A stretch of DNA of 64,000 nt from Actinomadura sp. DC4 (GCF_030406325.1 NZ_JAUEQY010000017.1:1-64000); one strand, 5' to 3'; shown: positions 49,634-58,507, counted from the stretch's first letter. Numbers and translations: made by a program. The notes: generated from the letters alone by a model not told the origin.

Positions 49634-50278
49634 TCACGGGCCCGGGGCGACGGCGAGCACACAGGCGACCGGCGGGTCGAGGTCGAGGGTCCTGACGCTG
49701 AGCTGGGCGAAGCCGACCTGAGTGAGCAGGTCCTGGAGCTCTCGGGCGGCCCGGGCGGTGGTGTCCTCGGTGGCTCCGGGGCAGCGGGGCTGGCTGACGA
49801 GCGCGATGCGTCCTCCGGGGCGAAGCAGGCGGCGCAGCTCGCGAAGCCGCTCCACCGGGTCCGGCCAGAATCCCAGGGAGTTGACGGCGAGGATGACGTC
49901 GAGCGGGTCGCCGAAGTCCGGCAACCGTTCCACGGAGGACTGCGTGAGGTGTACGCGGCGGGCACGCACGGCGGCGGCGTTGCGCCGGGCGGCATGCCGG
50001 ACCATGGCCTGGGAGTGGTCGACGCCGAAGACGTGGCCCCGGGTGGCGCGGCCGGCGAACGCGGCGATGGCGACGCCGGGACCGAAGCCGATCTCGAGCA
50101 CCCGGTCGGTGGGCCGCACGTCCAGCAACGACACCGCCCAGATGTTCCGCTGCCGGTTGGAGGGGCGGAGGGCGAACATCCAGCCGTTCGCCCACCCGAC
50201 GACGCCCTGAGGGTGATGGGCCTGGCGCACCAGATATCCGATCACGCGTTGCTTGAGGGCCGTACCCGCTGTCTGCAT
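49634..50278 (-). CDS. Class I SAM-dependent methyltransferase
   Basis: A 214-residue methyltransferase. VLEIGFGPGVAIAAFAG is motif I (SAM-binding GxGxG-like), HVFGVDHSQAMVRHAARRN the acidic loop, and PLDVILAVNSLGFWPD motif II. It methylates an unknown small molecule. It is divergent from the MerR regulator at 50317, with a perfect dyad between their start sites, so MerR probably controls it. Confidence 0.9.
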   Translation of the reverse strand: MQTAGTALKQRVIGYLVRQAHHPQGVVGWANGWMFALRPSNRQRNIWAVSLLDVRPTDRVLEIGFGPGVAIAAFAGRATRGHVFGVDHSQAMVRHAARRNAAAVRARRVHLTQSSVERLPDFGDPLDVILAVNSLGFWPDPVERLRELRRLLRPGGRIALVSQPRCPGATEDTTARAARELQDLLTQVGFAQLSVRTLDLDPPVACVLAVAPGP

Positions 50279-50294
50279 GATCGTCAGTGAACGG

Positions 50295-50312
50295 CTTCAA
50301 GTACGCTTGAAG
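50295..50312. promoter_or_regulatory. MerR-family operator
   Basis: CTTCAAG-TACG-CTTGAAG is a perfect 7-bp inverted repeat with a 4-bp centre, between the divergent methyltransferase (start 50278) and MerR (start 50317) genes. MerR proteins bind such dyads within the spacer of target promoters. Confidence 0.7.
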
Positions 50313-50316
50313 TCAA

Positions 50317-50754
50317 ATGGATGATCAGTTGACGATCGGTGAGCTGGCGAGCCGCACCGGTGTCGCCACCTCCGCGCTGCGCTATTGGGAGGAGATCGGC
50401 CTGCTCCCCGCGCCCGCGCGGGTCTCCGGCCACCGGCGTTATCCGCCGTCGGCGATCCGGCTGGTCGGGGTGGTGCTGTTGCTGCGCGACGTCGGCTTCA
50501 CGCTGCGCGAGGTCACGACCTTCATCGGACCGCGGTCGCCGGCCGGGGACGGCCGGCGGGAGCTGTACCAGCGAAAACTCACCGAGCTGGACCAGCGGAT
50601 CGCGCAGGCGCAGGTGGCGCGCACGGCCATCGCCCACGGCCTGGCCTGCCCGCACGAGGACATCTTCGAATGTTCCAACTTCGCCGGCGGGGTCGCGGCG
50701 TTCCTGGCGGGAGCTTCTCTCGAAGAGGCGCACGATCAGATCCACGCGAGCTGA
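50317..50754 (+). CDS. MerR-family regulator with C-terminal cysteines
   Basis: A 145-residue regulator. The N-terminal HTH is LTIGELASRTGVATSALRYWEEIGLLP with the wing RVSGHRRYPPSAIR. A coiled-coil dimerisation helix follows. The end carries CPHEDIFECSN, with two Cys that could bind metal or an FeS cluster in a SoxR-like manner, though the spacing differs from SoxR. It likely regulates the divergent methyltransferase. Confidence 0.9.
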   Translation: MDDQLTIGELASRTGVATSALRYWEEIGLLPAPARVSGHRRYPPSAIRLVGVVLLLRDVGFTLREVTTFIGPRSPAGDGRRELYQRKLTELDQRIAQAQVARTAIAHGLACPHEDIFECSNFAGGVAAFLAGASLEEAHDQIHAS

Positions 50755-50765
50755 GCCGCCAGAGA

Positions 50766-50778
50766 GCCCGCTGCGGGC
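50766..50778. terminator. GCCCGC-T-GCGGGC hairpin after the MerR gene
   Basis: A 6-bp inverted repeat with a one-base centre, 12 bp after the MerR stop. An inverted sister copy, CCCGCAGCGGG, occurs near 50859-50871 in the same 187-bp gap. Confidence 0.4.
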
Positions 50779-50886
50779 CCAGGCCTATGTTGTCGCGCTG
50801 CACGGCCGCACCCGCGGGTGCTGCGAAGCCGCCAGCCAATCGGGCGAGAGGTTGCGCCCGCAGCGGGATGCTCTTTGGTGTGCCGA

Positions 50887-50904
50887 GCGGCCCCCCGGGG
50901 CCGC
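50887..50904. terminator. GC-rich hairpin between convergent genes
   Basis: GCGGCCCC-CC-GGGGCCGC is a perfect 8-bp stem followed on the plus strand by CATTTCTCTCTTT. It lies between the convergent MerR gene and alpha/beta hydrolase gene. Confidence 0.6.
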
Positions 50905-50941
50905 AAGGCACATTTCTCTCTTTACCCGCTGATACCGCAAG

Positions 50942-51724
50942 CTATACGGCTGAACTTCCGTCAAGAAGGACCTTGGCCACCAGCTTCGGGTCGTCGGCCA
51001 TCGGCACGTGCCCGCAGTCGGGCAGCCACACGAACTTCACGTGCGGCAGGTTCTGCTGCGCCCGTACGGCCTGGCCGGTGCGCAGGAGCCGGTCCCGGGT
51101 GCCCCAGGCGATGGTCGCCGGTACGTCGCGCAGCGCGCCGTTGAAGGTGATGCCACGCCCGGCCCGCAGGGTCGGGGAGAATCCAACGGCGCCGCGCAGC
51201 GCGGCCGCGTCGGCGAGCAGCGTCTCGACGTCGATCAGATCCGGATGGCCGTAGATCATGCCGAACATGAGGTTCCGGCGGCGCGGTGAGCGCGCGAGCC
51301 GCCGCACCATCGGGGCGGGCAGTGCCGCGCCCAGCCTGCTGGCGCGCAGGACCGCCGCGGCGTACCGCAGCTCCATCGGCGTGAAGAACCCGGCCGGGGA
51401 CAGCGCGGTCACCGAGCGGGCCAGTCCGCGGTCGGCCGCCTCCAGCGCGAACAGGCCGCCGAGGGAGTTGCCGGCCACGTGCGGGCGGTCCAGGCCGAGC
51501 TTGTCGGTGAACTCGCCCAGCACCGTGACGACCGAGTCCAGGTCGTACGGCATGCCGGGCGACAGGGGCGGGGAGGCGCCGAAGCCGGGAAGGTCGACGG
51601 CGATGACGTCGCGTTCTTCGGCGAGGAGGTCGATGACCGGCTCCCAGGCCTGCCAGCGGTGGCCGATCCCGTGCATGAGGAGCAGCGGCGGGCCATCACC
51701 CCGCCGCTCGAAAACGATGTCCAC
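50942..51724 (-). CDS. Alpha/beta hydrolase
   Basis: A 260-residue cytosolic alpha/beta-fold hydrolase. The oxyanion motif is LLLMHGIGHRWQAW, the nucleophile elbow GNSLGG, the acid in WGTRDRLLR, and the catalytic His in PDCGHVPMADDP. GTG at 51724 is the start. Substrate not predictable; such proteins hydrolyse esters, epoxides or haloalkanes. It is divergent from the NAD(P)H-binding protein at 51803. Confidence 0.88.
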   Translation of the reverse strand: MDIVFERRGDGPPLLLMHGIGHRWQAWEPVIDLLAEERDVIAVDLPGFGASPPLSPGMPYDLDSVVTVLGEFTDKLGLDRPHVAGNSLGGLFALEAADRGLARSVTALSPAGFFTPMELRYAAAVLRASRLGAALPAPMVRRLARSPRRRNLMFGMIYGHPDLIDVETLLADAAALRGAVGFSPTLRAGRGITFNGALRDVPATIAWGTRDRLLRTGQAVRAQQNLPHVKFVWLPDCGHVPMADDPKLVAKVLLDGSSAV

Positions 51725-51802
51725 GCATCGACATTAAACCTAAGTTACTGGCCAGTCACCGTGATGGCGGTCACCCTGGACCGCCCGGAAGGAAGGTCGT
51801 AG

Positions 51803-52648
51803 ATGATTCTGGTAACCGGAGCGACCGGCACGGTCGGGCGCCCTCTCGTCGAGCTCCTGCGCGCCGAGGGCGTCGCGGTCCGCGCCGTGACCCGCAACCC
51901 GCGCGCGGGCCTGCCGGAGGGCGTCGAGACGGTCGTGGGAGACCCCGCGGAGACGTTCGCGTCGGCCCTGGAGGGCGTCACCACCCTGTTCTTCAACCCC
52001 GCCGCGTTCGGCGCCGCCGCGGCCGAGGCCGTCGCGCGCGCCGGCGACCACGGGGTCCGCCGCGTCGTGCTGCTGTCGGCCCTGGCCGCGGGCAACGAGA
52101 CGGGCCGGTACCTGACCGACGTCGCCGTCAGGAACCGGGCGATCGAGGACGCCCTCACCGCGACCGGCGCGGAGTGGACGATCCTGCGGCCCGGCGCGTT
52201 CGCCGCCAACAGCCTGGCCCCGTGGTCGGGGCAGATCCGCTCGGGCGACGTCGTACGGGGCGCCCACCCCGGGGCCGCGTCCGCGCCCATCCACGAACGC
52301 GACATCGCCGCGGTCGCCGTACGCGCCCTGCGCACCGGCGACCTGGCGGGCGGGCGGCACGAGCTGACCGGCCCGCGCTCGCTCACCCAGGAGGAGATGG
52401 TCGCCGCCATCGGCGCCGTGCTCGGCCGGAAGCTGCGCTATGAGGAGATCACGGCCGAGCGGGCCCGCGAGGTCCTGGTAGGGCACGGACTGCCCGAGGA
52501 GCACGCCGGGGCGCTCATCGCCCTGCAGGGCGCCTCCGTCGGGCGGCCCGCCTACGTCACGGAGGAGGTCGAGCGCATTCTCGGCCGTCCCGCGCTCACC
52601 TACGAGCGGTGGGCCGCCGACCACGCCGGGGCGTTCCGGGCCGGCTGA
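51803..52648 (+). CDS. NAD(P)H-binding protein (NmrA/atypical SDR)
   Basis: A 281-residue atypical SDR. The dinucleotide motif is LVTGATGTVGRPL, followed by VRRVVLLSALAAGNE and EWTILRPGAFAANSL, as in the NmrA/SDR_a5 group. These proteins reduce quinones or bind NAD(P) as sensors. GGAAGG precedes the ATG. Its end lies 4 bp before the convergent large gene. Confidence 0.9.
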   Translation: MILVTGATGTVGRPLVELLRAEGVAVRAVTRNPRAGLPEGVETVVGDPAETFASALEGVTTLFFNPAAFGAAAAEAVARAGDHGVRRVVLLSALAAGNETGRYLTDVAVRNRAIEDALTATGAEWTILRPGAFAANSLAPWSGQIRSGDVVRGAHPGAASAPIHERDIAAVAVRALRTGDLAGGRHELTGPRSLTQEEMVAAIGAVLGRKLRYEEITAERAREVLVGHGLPEEHAGALIALQGASVGRPAYVTEEVERILGRPALTYERWAADHAGAFRAG

Positions 52649-52652
52649 CCGC

Positions 52653-55046
52653 TCAGCCTTCGAGCTCGGCCGCGACGCCCTCGAAGTCGCCCGGCTCCAG
52701 CGGCATCGCGCCCTCGCCGCGGAACACCTGCGTCTCGCCGGCCTGGCTGAGGTGCCGGCTGCACGCCCGGTCGAGGTAGGCCTCGACCAGCCGGGCGTTG
52801 GTGAGACGCCCGCGCCCGCGCAGCCGGCCCAGGTCGCGCCGTACCACCGCCCACGCCTCCCGGGTCGGCTGCAGGTGCCGTTCGGCGGCGAGCAGGGCGG
52901 CCAGCTCCACGCGGGTGTCGGCGTCGGACAGGTCCGGCAGGCGGATGATCCGGAAGTCGGTGACGAGCTCGGGGCCGACCTCGCTGAGGGCGCTCAGCCG
53001 CTCCGGCGCGCAGGTGGCGGTGATCGTGGTGTCGCTGACGCCCTCGACCCGTGCCCGGTAGAGCGCCGCGGCGTACGCGGCGCCGCGGTCGTCGTCGAGC
53101 AGGAGGGCGTCCAGGCCCTCGATCAGCAGCGTGTGCCCGGCGTACTCGGCGAAACGTTCGCGCAACTGCCGGGGGTCGGTCTCGGCCAGGTCGTCGGCGT
53201 CGAGCGTGTGCACGTCGCCGCTGCTCACACCGCCCTCGGCGAGCGCGCGGGCGATCATGCGGGTGAGGCGGCGCTGCCCGCAGGAGATGTCGCCGACGAG
53301 GAGCACGGCCGGGGCCGAGGCACTGGAGACCTCCTGGCCGCGCAGGCTCTGCACCCACTTGCCGCGCCGGCGCAGCTCGGTGAGCAGCCGCTCGACGTCG
53401 TCGTCGCCGGGCAGGAACCTGATGCCGTGCGCCTCCACGGGGTTGGAGGCCACGGGGTCGGGCGTGACCGCGGTGGGCGGTACGGGCTGGGTGCCCGGCC
53501 ACGATGTCGTCCCGGGCATGGCCTCGGGCGGGGGAGAGGTCTCCGGCCAGGCCGTCGTGCCCGGTTGTGAGGGGGCGGATGCCTGGGGCGGAGGTGAGGC
53601 GCCCGGCCAGGCCGTCGTGGCGCCCTGCGCGGGCGGGGCCTCCTCGGCGTCGGCCTTGCGCTGTTCGGCCAGGTGCGCCCGCGCCGCCTCGATGATCTCC
53701 CAGGGGCTCATCGACTCGCCGGCCACCGGGTCGGGCGCCGCGACGAGGCTGTTCATCAGGGCCGACGGCACGGTGAAGCCCGGCCTCGGCGGGGCCAGGC
53801 CGGCGAGGCGGCACCAGGACAGGTCGGTGGAGTAGGACGCGGCCAGCAGCGTCCGCAGGATCTGCGGGTCGGCGCCGGCGACCGCGTCGGGCAGCGCCCC
53901 GCCGACCGGCCACAGGCGCCGCAGCGGATGGCCGGGCTGGGAGAAGGACTGCAGCGTGCGTACGGCTTCGGGGTCCAGCCAGGCCATCGCGGTGCTCGCG
54001 GCGCCGGGCGCGCCCTCAAGGTCCGCGGCGAGCAGGGCCAGCGCGACGCGGCGCGCCTCGGCCGGTCCGCTCGCCGCCGAGGGCAGCGCGGCGGCCGCGG
54101 CGGCCAGGTCATAGCAGGCGAGCCGGAAGTGGTCGCCCGGGGCGGCCTCGCGCAGCAGCGCGACGCGCAGTTGCGGCGGGCAGCGGCGCAGCCACTCCTG
54201 GATGACCGCAGCGTCGCCGAAGCGGATGCCGCCGTGGTCGCGCTGGACCATCTGCAGGGTCGCGCCGGACATCGCCGACAGGGCGTCGGCGCGCGGCTGG
54301 AAGACGGCGCCGCCGCGCAGCGTCTCGGCCGTCTCCCACACGGTGCGGGCGACGTGCGCGGCGCCCATCGGGTCGTTGTTCCGCAGGCGCTCGGCGTACG
54401 CGCCGGCGATCAGCGACAGGTCCGGCTGCAGGAACCAGCGCGGCCCGCCGTCGGCGCCGCTGAGGTAGCGGGAGAACAGGCCGAGGATGGGATGGTCGGC
54501 GTCGGCGACCGGTGCGCCCGCGCACCACAGCACCGAGAACAGGCAGACCGCGATCGGGCTCGGCGTGCCGGGCACGAACTGCGGGTCGTGGATCGGGAAC
54601 TGCGCCGGGTTGACGTTGCCGGCGGTGGCGAGCACCTGCTGGAGCCGGGCGAGCAGCTGCGGAGGGGGCGGCGCGCCGAACAGCCCGTCGCCGGCCAGCG
54701 CGCCGGGGGTCAGGTCCGGGCCGGCCGGCATGATCGAGGGGGGTACGGGCGGGCTGCCCGCACCCGGTGGCGCGGGCATCATCGACTGGCGTACGGCCGG
54801 GTCGAACGGCGGCGGGCACAGGTGCCAGTTGCCCTCCAGCCCGCAGCGGTACCAGCGGCCCCACACCCCGAACAGCCACCACTCGCCGGCGCCGGCGAGC
54901 ATCCGCGAGGTGATCGCCTGGGCGCGCTGCGGCGGAACGGCGCTCATCCACCATGGCGAGGCGGTCATGGCGCGGACGTCCGTTTCGATCGCTGCGAACG
55001 GGTCTGCGGTGGGCGCGCCGGGTGCCTGCCAAGTCACCCTGGGCAT
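52653..55046 (-). CDS. Large protein with AAA-like domain and degenerate Walker motifs
   Basis: A 797-residue protein of unrecognised family. The N-terminal about 450 residues are alanine-rich with a Trp-rich start (GEWWLFGVWGRWYRCGLEGN). A Pro/Ser/Trp linker at about 480-540 repeats (G/P)-x-TT-(A/S)-WP-x-x-x-PPP, for example QPGTTAWPETSPPP and PGTTSWPGTQPVPP. The C-terminal about 210 residues look AAA-like: VLLVGDISCGQRRLTRMIARAL replaces Walker A GxxxxGKT, and HTLLIEGLDALLLDDD sits at Walker B. Nucleotide hydrolysis is therefore uncertain. ATG at 55046 is preferred over TTG at 55064. A piece of its linker is duplicated at 29.1 kb. Confidence 0.72.
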   Translation of the reverse strand: MPRVTWQAPGAPTADPFAAIETDVRAMTASPWWMSAVPPQRAQAITSRMLAGAGEWWLFGVWGRWYRCGLEGNWHLCPPPFDPAVRQSMMPAPPGAGSPPVPPSIMPAGPDLTPGALAGDGLFGAPPPPQLLARLQQVLATAGNVNPAQFPIHDPQFVPGTPSPIAVCLFSVLWCAGAPVADADHPILGLFSRYLSGADGGPRWFLQPDLSLIAGAYAERLRNNDPMGAAHVARTVWETAETLRGGAVFQPRADALSAMSGATLQMVQRDHGGIRFGDAAVIQEWLRRCPPQLRVALLREAAPGDHFRLACYDLAAAAAALPSAASGPAEARRVALALLAADLEGAPGAASTAMAWLDPEAVRTLQSFSQPGHPLRRLWPVGGALPDAVAGADPQILRTLLAASYSTDLSWCRLAGLAPPRPGFTVPSALMNSLVAAPDPVAGESMSPWEIIEAARAHLAEQRKADAEEAPPAQGATTAWPGASPPPQASAPSQPGTTAWPETSPPPEAMPGTTSWPGTQPVPPTAVTPDPVASNPVEAHGIRFLPGDDDVERLLTELRRRGKWVQSLRGQEVSSASAPAVLLVGDISCGQRRLTRMIARALAEGGVSSGDVHTLDADDLAETDPRQLRERFAEYAGHTLLIEGLDALLLDDDRGAAYAAALYRARVEGVSDTTITATCAPERLSALSEVGPELVTDFRIIRLPDLSDADTRVELAALLAAERHLQPTREAWAVVRRDLGRLRGRGRLTNARLVEAYLDRACSRHLSQAGETQVFRGEGAMPLEPGDFEGVAAELEG

Positions 55047-55058
55047 GGTAGTGCTTCG

Positions 55059-55075
55059 CGACAATCCGATTGTCG
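55059..55075. promoter_or_regulatory. CGACAATC-C-GATTGTCG dyad
   Basis: A perfect 8-bp inverted repeat with a one-base centre, upstream of both divergent genes (55046 minus, 55131 plus). Candidate operator. Confidence 0.5.
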
Positions 55076-55079
55076 TAGG

Positions 55080-55108
55080 TAAGGACCATGATGTAGTTAT
55101 GCTCCTTA
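55080..55108. promoter_or_regulatory. TAAGGA...TCCTTA dyad before EamA gene
   Basis: TAAGGA and TCCTTA flank 17 bp with CAT and ATG inside, 23 bp before the EamA start. AT-richer than flanking sequence. No regulator gene adjacent. Confidence 0.35.
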
Positions 55109-55130
55109 ACTGCGACGAAAGAGGTGCTTG

Positions 55131-56108
55131 ATGAATGCCGTACGGCTGAAGGCGTGGGGCCTGGGATTCGGGGTCTTCTCCTCGGTCGCCTTCGGGACGT
55201 CGGGTTCGTTCGGCAAGGCGCTGATCGGCGCCGGCCTGTCGCCGTTGCAGGCGTCATGGGTCCGCGTGGCGGCGGCCGCGCTGGTCCTGCTCCCGGTCGC
55301 GCTGGTGCTGCGCCCGCGCGCCACCGCGCTGGCCGTACGGCACCACTGGCGGCTTCTCGTCCCGCTCGGCCTGGTGGGCGTGGCGGGGTGCCAGACGTTC
55401 TACTTCGTGGCGGCCTCGCGTCTGCCGGTCGGGGTGGCGATCCTGCTGGAGTTCACCGGCCCGGTGCTCGTGGTCGGCTGGACGCGTTTCGTGCTGCGCA
55501 CCCCCCTCCCGCGCTCGGCCGCGCTCGGGGTGGCGATCGCGCTGGCCGGGCTCACCTGCGTGGTCGAGGTCTGGTCGGGGCTGCGGCTGGACCTGCTCGG
55601 CGTGCTGGCCGGGCTCGCCGCGGCGGCCTGCCAGGCGGCGTTCTTCCTGCTCGCCGACCGGGCGAGCGGCCGGATCGACCCGCTGGTGATGACCGCCGGC
55701 GGGTTCGCGGTCGGGGCGGTGACCATGGCCCTGGTCGTCCCGCCGTGGCATGTCCCCTGGCACGTGATAGGGGGGAACGTGGCGTTCGGCGACCACACCG
55801 CGCCCGGCTGGCTCCTGCTCACGCTGCTGGTGCTGGTCAGCACCGTCATCGCGTACGTCGCCAGCGTGGCGGCCGTGCACCGGCTGTCGGCGCCGATCGC
55901 GGGCGCGGTGGGCTATGTGGAGGCGGTCGCCGCGTCGGTGTTCGCCTGGCTGACTCTGGGCGAGCACCTGTCCCCGGTCCAGATCGCGGGCGGAGTGATC
56001 GTGCTGGCCGGCGCGTTCGTCGCCCAGCGCTCGGTCGCCGCGCGCGAGCCGGTGCCCGGGGAGGTGCTCGTCGTCGAGCCCGCCGTCGTCACGCGTGCCG
56101 GCGGATGA
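55131..56108 (+). CDS. EamA-family (DMT) transporter
   Basis: A 325-residue membrane protein with about ten hydrophobic helices in two halves, each like the EamA domain (FSSVAFGTSGSFGKALIGAG, then IAGAVGYVEAVAASVFAWLTLGE). Drug/metabolite exporters of this type move amino acids, nucleosides or unknown metabolites. ATG at 55131 follows GAGGTG. The last 20 bp overlap the convergent ABC permease gene. Confidence 0.9.
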   Translation: MNAVRLKAWGLGFGVFSSVAFGTSGSFGKALIGAGLSPLQASWVRVAAAALVLLPVALVLRPRATALAVRHHWRLLVPLGLVGVAGCQTFYFVAASRLPVGVAILLEFTGPVLVVGWTRFVLRTPLPRSAALGVAIALAGLTCVVEVWSGLRLDLLGVLAGLAAAACQAAFFLLADRASGRIDPLVMTAGGFAVGAVTMALVVPPWHVPWHVIGGNVAFGDHTAPGWLLLTLLVLVSTVIAYVASVAAVHRLSAPIAGAVGYVEAVAASVFAWLTLGEHLSPVQIAGGVIVLAGAFVAQRSVAAREPVPGEVLVVEPAVVTRAGG

Positions 56109-56826
56109 ACGTCCGGGTGCCGGCCGTCACGGCGGCCACCGCGAACGCCAGCGACACCACCACGCCGGCCGCGAGGGCGCCCGAGGCGTAGTGGCCGGCG
56201 AAGGCCGCGCGCAGTCCCTCGACCACGTAGCGGAAGGGCGTCGCGCGAGAGATCGCGTCCAGCCAGCCCGGCGCCGTCGACATCGGCAGCAGCGCCCCCG
56301 ACAGCAGCAGCATCGGCACGATGAACGTACTGGCCATCGGCGCGAACATCTCCTGCCGCCGCAGCACGAGTGCGAAGGCGTACGACAGCGAGGCGAGGCT
56401 GACGGCCAGCGGCACCAGCAGCGCCACGCCGATGAGCAGCCCGGCCACCGGCACGCGGAAGCCGAAGGCGAACCCGAGCGCGACGACCAGGGCCGACTGG
56501 CCCAGCAGCACGACGACGTTGGTCAGGACCCGGCCCAGCAGCAGCGCGGTGCGGCCGGCCGGGGTGACCCGCTGCCGTTCGAGCACGCCGAAGCGCGCGT
56601 CGAAGACGATGCCGAACCCGGCCAGGCCCGCGCTGAGCAGGGCGAGCTGCATCAGCACGCCGGGGACGAACACCTGCCAGCTGTCCGGCCCGAGGTAGGC
56701 GCTCAGCAGCGGGCCGAACAATGCGAGGTTGAGGACGGGCTGGACCGCGCCGAAGACCAGGCCGGCCTTGCCGCCCATCGTCAGCCGTAGCTGGTGGCAG
56801 AAGATCAGCCAGATGTCACGCAGCAC
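56089..56826 (-). CDS. ABC-2 type permease (DrrB-like)
   Basis: A 245-residue membrane protein with about six helices: MLRDIWLIFCHQLRLTMGGK at the N-terminus, FGVLERQRVTPAGRTALLLGR as the cytoplasmic coupling element, and IVPMLLLSGALLPMSTAPGW. It starts 11 bp inside the ATPase gene's 3' end, so they are coupled. With the ATPase it exports a drug-like molecule. Confidence 0.9.
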   Translation of the reverse strand: MLRDIWLIFCHQLRLTMGGKAGLVFGAVQPVLNLALFGPLLSAYLGPDSWQVFVPGVLMQLALLSAGLAGFGIVFDARFGVLERQRVTPAGRTALLLGRVLTNVVVLLGQSALVVALGFAFGFRVPVAGLLIGVALLVPLAVSLASLSYAFALVLRRQEMFAPMASTFIVPMLLLSGALLPMSTAPGWLDAISRATPFRYVVEGLRAAFAGHYASGALAAGVVVSLAFAVAAVTAGTRTFIRRHA

Positions 56827-57745
56827 GGGAGCCCTCCCGGGCGGTGAGGGCCAGGAAGACGTCGTCGAGGGTCGGCCGGGTGAGCCGGATCGAGCGCGGC
56901 CGTACGCCCCCGGCGTCCAGGGCCCGGGTGAGCTCGAGGAGGATGCGGTCGCCGTGCTCGGCGGTGATGCGGAGCGTGTCGCCGCTGACCTGCACGTTCC
57001 GTACGGCGGTCAGGCCGGAAAGCGCGGCGCGGGCCTGGCCGGCGTCGCCGTCGATCTCCACGGTGACGATGTCGCCGGACAGCCTGCGCTTGAGGTCGTC
57101 GGGGGTGCCCTCACCGACGATCCGGCCCTGGTCGATGACGAGGATCCGGTCGCACAGCGCGTCCGCCTCGTCCAGGTAGTGCGTCGTCAGGAAGACCGCG
57201 GTGCCGTGCCCGTCGCGCAGCCGCCGGACGTCGCGCCAGACCTCGGCGCGGCTCTGCGGGTCCAGCCCGGTGGTCGGCTCGTCCAGGAAGAGCAGCTCCG
57301 GCGTGTGGACGATGCCCAGCGCGATGTCGAGACGGCGTTTCTGCCCGCCGGACAGCGTCCCGATCACGCGGTCGGTGAGGCCGAACCGCTCCAGCAGCGC
57401 GCGTGAGCGGGCCTCCGGGTCCGGCACCCGGTACAGCCGCGCCTGCAGGAGGAGCTCGCGCATCGCGGTGCAGGCGGGGTTGGTGCCGCCGCCCTGGGCG
57501 ACGTAGCCGATCCGGCGCCGTACGGCGGCCGGGTCGCCGGTCAGGTCGCGGCCGGCGACGGTCGCCGTGCCGGCGGTGGGGTGGAGCAGGGTCGTGAGCA
57601 TTCGCAGCGTCGTCGTCTTGCCCGCGCCGTTCGGGCCCAGGAAGCCGACGATCTCTCCCGCGTCAACGGTCAGGTCGACGCCGCGTACCGCCTCGGCGCC
57701 AGAAAAGGACTTGGCGAGGCCACGCGCCTCGATGACGTGTTCCAT
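56816..57745 (-). CDS. ABC exporter ATPase (DrrA-like)
   Basis: A 309-residue ATPase: Walker A GPNGAGKTTT at about 37-46, signature LSGGQKRRLDIALG, Walker B LLFLDEPTTGLDP, switch FLTTHYLDEADALC, and the C-terminal extension ending LDDVFLALTAREG. It forms an operon with the permease. Divergent from a TetR with a perfect operator between, so expression is probably de-repressed by the exported compound. Confidence 0.95.
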   Translation of the reverse strand: MEHVIEARGLAKSFSGAEAVRGVDLTVDAGEIVGFLGPNGAGKTTTLRMLTTLLHPTAGTATVAGRDLTGDPAAVRRRIGYVAQGGGTNPACTAMRELLLQARLYRVPDPEARSRALLERFGLTDRVIGTLSGGQKRRLDIALGIVHTPELLFLDEPTTGLDPQSRAEVWRDVRRLRDGHGTAVFLTTHYLDEADALCDRILVIDQGRIVGEGTPDDLKRRLSGDIVTVEIDGDAGQARAALSGLTAVRNVQVSGDTLRITAEHGDRILLELTRALDAGGVRPRSIRLTRPTLDDVFLALTAREGSRAA

Positions 57746-57766
57746 GCGGTCGACCCTGGCACATTT

Positions 57767-57798
57767 TTGGTGTCACTACAAATTTTAAGTGACACCAA
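57767..57798. promoter_or_regulatory. TetR operator, perfect 11-bp inverted repeat
   Basis: TTGGTGTCACT and AGTGACACCAA flank a 10-bp AT-rich centre, between the divergent exporter (start 57745) and TetR (start 57817) genes. Confidence 0.8.
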
Positions 57799-57816
57799 GA
57801 TGGATACGATCGACGG

Positions 57817-58473
57817 ATGGCGGAGGAACTGAGCCTGCGCGAGCGCAAGAAGCGGGAGACCCGCGAGCGCATCGCGGACGTGGCCATGGGCCTGTTCATG
57901 CTGCGCGGCTTCGACCGGGTCACCGTCGCCGAGGTCGCCGACGCCGCCGGGGTGTCGGTCAACACGGTGTTCAACTACTTCCGTACCAAGGAGGACCTCT
58001 TCTTCGACCGGCAGGAGGCCGCCGTCGAGAGCCTCGGCCGCGTCGTGGCCGCCCGCGCCCCGGGCGAGTCGGCCGTCGAGGCGGTACGCCGCGACTTCGA
58101 GGCCGCGCTGGACCAGCGCGACTGGCGGTACGGCATCACCGGCGGCGCCCCGGACTTCTTCCGCATGGTGACCGAGAGCCCGGCCCTGTCGACCCGGATC
58201 CGCGAGATGGGCGCGCTGCGCGAGGAGTACCTCGCCCGCGTCCTCGCCGAGGAGACCGACGCCGGCCCCGACGACCCGACGCCACGGCTCGTCGCCGCCC
58301 AGCTCGTGGCGCTGACCCGTACGGTCTCAGAGGAGTTCCTGCGGCGCCGCCTGGCCGGAGAGCGCGTGGAGACCGCCGTCCCGGCGGCACGCGCCGCCGC
58401 CGGCCGCGCCTTCGACCTGCTCGAGTCCGGCGTCGGCGACTACGCGGTGAAGGCCACGTCCTCCCAGCCTTGA
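57817..58473 (+). CDS. TetR-family repressor of the DrrAB-type exporter
   Basis: A 218-residue TetR protein: HTH TRERIADVAMGLFMLRGFDR, then VTVAEVADAAGVSVNTVFNYF. The C-terminal domain has no recognised ligand signature. It lies divergent from the exporter and adjacent to the operator at 57767-57798, which probably serves both directions. A hairpin follows at 58508. Confidence 0.92.
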   Translation: MAEELSLRERKKRETRERIADVAMGLFMLRGFDRVTVAEVADAAGVSVNTVFNYFRTKEDLFFDRQEAAVESLGRVVAARAPGESAVEAVRRDFEAALDQRDWRYGITGGAPDFFRMVTESPALSTRIREMGALREEYLARVLAEETDAGPDDPTPRLVAAQLVALTRTVSEEFLRRRLAGERVETAVPAARAAAGRAFDLLESGVGDYAVKATSSQP

Positions 58474-58507
58474 CGGCGCGCGAACCCGGGTAGGTGCCTG
58501 GTAGGGG

